A stretch of DNA of 64,000 bases, taken from contig MU385710.1 in the NCBI GenBank assembly GCA_022497155.1, positions 1,116,001-1,180,000 of the forward strand. The letters run 5' to 3'. Both the position numbers and the translations under genes were made by a program. This DNA is from Whalleya microplaca (lineage: Eukaryota > Ascomycota > Sordariomycetes > Xylariales > Xylariaceae). Each line of letters begins with the position of its first letter. The stretch's first letter is position 1. The notes below the pieces were generated by a model. The model was not told the origin of the DNA. It saw only the letters and a program-made list of their open reading frames with translations, and did no database searches. Positions 61,011-64,000 of this stretch are shown piece by piece.

Positions 61011-63468
61011 TCTGGTTCACCAAAGACCAAAGACCAAAGGGAGATTAGATAGATTGAGGGGGCGGGCTGGAAGTTCGGAATAGGTTAAGGAAGTAGATAA
61101 TATATAGATAGACGAGTAGGTCTGAGGTCAGAGGTCAGATGACGTTGGCCCGTCTTCACGAATGCAGCCTTGTGTTTGTGTGTATGCGTGTATGTGTGTG
61201 TATGTACTATGTAGAAATGCCCAAAGATGCTAAAGGAGTGAAAGTCATCCAGGTTTATACACAGCCAAGCGGAATTGGAGGACGACAGACGACAGAAGTT
61301 GTGTTGACGATGATTGAAATTAAAAGTGAATAAAATTGCGTAAACTTTTTTAGTTGGACCCTTTCCCGGCCAATCTGGAGCATATGATTTCTTGATGCGT
61401 AGGGCCCCTCCCGCTGTATCCCGCTGTATTGCCCCCTGTACTTTTTGTAGGTTTACCTCCTTTCATTGGTTATGCGCTAAATAATCTCCCCAGAAGGCCC
61501 AGCAACCTACCCAAGTAGTCTTAGCCTATACTGTACAAGTCCCGTCCAAACATCCATTCATGGAGTTTAACAACCTTAATTACCGAGTCCTCAGCTTCTG
61601 ACATTCTCGACGATAGAGTGTTATAGATGAGTAGATTCGTCTTGTTGCTATCCCTTAATTCTACCAAAAACAGAAATGACAGTAGTATACTATTCATAAC
61701 TCCGCCCTTATGAATGTGCATGTGCATGTATGTATGTAGGAATGTATGTACATACATCCAACCAACACACACCGACTGACGAAGTCGCTAGACCCATTAG
61801 AGTAACATCCCGGGCCATTTGGAGGTCCCTAGAGGCTAAACTTTTCGGCCGAGGCCCGCGAATTGATGTCCCCATACCATTTTATGTACGCTTACGTCGA
61901 TCACAGGGTCCAAGTCTTTTGCATTTGAAGCCATCCAAGCCGGCGTGAGAATAGGGGTTCTCATGGCCTTCTGAGTTTTTTTGCCTCTTCTTTTTTTTTC
62001 CTGTTTAAAGTGGTTACCAAAAAGAATTCACGCGGCATGTGATTCACATATAGCTGCATTACTTCTGTACCTAGATAGTTTCATAGGAGATGATATCGCG
62101 GCCGAACAATTAAAAGGATTCACGCCGAGTAAGCCATCAGCAATCAGTGTATACGTAGTTCATACTGTAGCTTGGCGATTGATTGTTCAATCACAAATCT
62201 CATATTAAAGGATTCCTTCATAAAATGCCTAACCCGAACCTGCCAGACTGCCAAAGTTCTGGATGCTGACGCATCTGACCTGATTACCTACTGCATGCAA
62301 CAAGCAAGACATAGTTTAGCTTCCCGCTGCCTGCACTCGTAACGAGGTGACAGTTCAGCTCTGACATACATAAAGGTAGTTGGTCCTAAGACATGTGACT
62401 ATCAAAAGTTGTGTCTCAAGTTTAATTCATCAACCTTTATCTATACAACCCCTTCTCAACATGAGGCACCTAACAGTTATCAGCCCTAAGGCTAGGGGGA
62501 AGATCAAATCAGAACATGATTAGGAGAGTTAGCAATACAGTTTTTAATCGACTAAGTTTCACATAATGATCGATGTTGGACATGGTCTTGGTTTATGTAT
62601 TCTACTCTGTATATAAAATACAGGCTAAAAAGCGGTGCGGGCCCTCGATAACTATTCGTAAAGGAAATAGTCTATCGATATGCTATTCATCTTCAATGTC
62701 CTCTGTCAGAGAAACACATAACTTTAGCATGGCCAAAGCTTCCATGTAAAGCATACTCATAGCTACATGTATTACCAACAAGCCTGGTTACAAAATATGT
62801 TCAATCCTCACGTTCAAGATCATATCTCTCAACTTGAATAGATTGTAAATCTCGGCCTTAACCGCTTCACTTAAACACTACTTTCACTGAAACGTAGAAA
62901 ACAGCTGCCACAATTGACATACTCCATGATTCGAAGGTTGACTATTCATACAGCAGCGTACGGCTACGGCTGTAAGCTGCTATGGTTCCATGGGCCTATA
63001 TACGCCCGTATTTAAATATCGTAATCCCAATCCAGGACTCACTCAAGGCACCTCCTCACCCGGTCCTCGCTCTCCCAGTCCTCTAAATCTCACAGCGCCA
63101 CCCAAAATGCTCCTAAATTCATCCCAGCCTGCCTGGAGATAAGATGCCAAAAATATCCATATATACAAGAGCAAAGTAGAACTCCGTTGCTAAATGCAAA
63201 TATATACTTTTGTCATCATGGAAATCGTCCTTCAATGAGACGTGATCTTTGCGATAGATACCGCAATCGCAATACTCCTCGTTGAGAGGTAGTAAGTAGG
63301 AGTGCTTCTCCCCATCACTCGATAATGCCCTTTTAAATAAACCAGCGCCGTGCAAATGCCACCAGGAACTTCTGGCCAGAAACAACAAACAACCCAAAGC
63401 GCCACGCTCTCATCATGTTGCCAAAAATATGCAGAAGGTCAAAGGATATCAAACACCAAAGACATAGA
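61011..63468. other. Spacer with the LAG1 upstream region
   Basis: About 2.5 kb. The first 150 bp hold the LAG1 5' UTR. TGTATGTA-rich microsatellite-like DNA lies at 61170-61210 and 61720-61755. No gene or RNA is supported; the right end is AT-rich and holds the 3' UTR of the next minus-strand gene. Confidence 0.5.
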
Positions 63469-64000
63469 TTATTCATCCCGTAGAATATCATCTACCGGTC
63501 GCCTCTGGCCAGTCGTTCGTTCTCGAGGGTCCACACCTCTAGGAGCCGAGGGTGTAAACGGCGGGATGCTCTCGCCCCTATTCGGTGGTCTGAGAAGTAT
63601 TCCACTGTTCCTTTCAGGTGGATTGAATACTGGCCTAGACCCGTTCGAGGCCGGGCTGTTGCTTCTGACTCCGCCTGGTGACGTTGGCGTTGATCCAGAT
63701 ATAGGGCTCGTATTCTGCATAGTCCGTATCGGAGCAGTAGACGTTGATACGGGACCTGGCGAGGATGTCGTACCGAGTTCCTCTTCCTCCAAAAGCTGGG
63801 CGAGTGCTGCCCCACGACGCGGAGGCGCAGGTATGACGGTTACCGGTAGACTATCTGTGTCGGGCGTTGGCCGTATCTTCTCCAGGATCCGCTCTGCCTG
63901 CGTGGCAGCAAAATCTTCTATCCGTCCCCTTAGGTCCCACCTGCCAACGGCATCATAGTCACGTTGAGACTTTGACCGTTTGGGCGTCGTGTGAGGGAGG
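63469..64000 (-). CDS. C-terminal part of an unrecognised protein (runs off the right edge)
   Basis: One minus-strand frame is open from the right edge (first full codon at 63999) to a TAA at 63469-63471, giving 176 residues. It begins TPKRSKSQRDYDAVGRWDLR, then GRIEDFAATQAERILEKIRP and RRGAALAQLLEEEEL. The rest is a disordered Pro/Ser/Thr-rich tail with short PxxP-like motifs, ending RRPVDDILRDE. The first part is charged and helical, the second has no predicted fold. I do not recognise the family. The frame stays open and has a consistent amphipathic start, which favours real coding sequence. Confidence 0.65.
   Translation of the reverse strand, partial: LPHTTPKRSKSQRDYDAVGRWDLRGRIEDFAATQAERILEKIRPTPDTDSLPVTVIPAPPRRGAALAQLLEEEELGTTSSPGPVSTSTAPIRTMQNTSPISGSTPTSPGGVRSNSPASNGSRPVFNPPERNSGILLRPPNRGESIPPFTPSAPRGVDPRERTTGQRRPVDDILRDE

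Overview
The window is nuclear DNA of a filamentous ascomycete (Pezizomycotina, most likely a Sordariomycete). The evidence is many genes split by 45-150 bp GT-AG introns with CTNAC-like branch points, fungal-type orthologues (CDC48, TIM8, BMT2, UTR4, AVT1, HMT1, LAG1), a Ran1-type kinase, a small secreted cysteine-rich protein and long gene-poor spacers. The species cannot be named from the sequence alone. Exon structures below were built by hand from splice signals, reading frame and family conservation.

Left part (1-18.5 kb): the 3' end of an unrecognised gene (+) converges on an alpha-actinin gene (-). After a 1.8 kb spacer come mitochondrial D-2-hydroxyglutarate dehydrogenase (+) and the intermembrane-space chaperone TIM8 (+) in tandem. 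Ribosomal protein uL23/RPL25 (-) and the 25S rRNA m1A methyltransferase BMT2 (+) diverge from one 392 bp promoter, so two ribosome genes sit head to head. A frameshifted short-chain dehydrogenase relic, the methionine-salvage enolase-phosphatase UTR4 (-), a 95-residue secreted cysteine-rich protein (-) and an intron-containing tRNA-His (-) follow.

Middle part (18.5-42.4 kb): a Ran1/Pat1-like kinase (+) has a long pyrimidine-rich leader. It is followed by 5.4 kb of low-coding DNA with one relic, an F-box/ankyrin protein (+), a seven-exon AVT1-type vacuolar amino-acid transporter with a 27-nt microexon (-), the six-exon CDC48 gene (+) and a 160-residue protein of unknown function (-).

Right part (42.4-64 kb): a 10 kb gene desert with one exon-like relic, then an HMT1-type vacuolar half-ABC transporter (+), a LAG1-type ceramide synthase (-), another spacer, and the 3' end of an unrecognised gene (-) running off the right edge.

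Most genes are housekeeping and there is no operon-like or biosynthetic cluster. No clearly new biological system is visible. The observations most worth a second look are the RPL25/BMT2 divergent pair, the low-complexity N-terminus on alpha-actinin, the overlooked secreted protein, the 160-residue orphan, and the excess of the palindrome ACCTAGGT in intergenic DNA.
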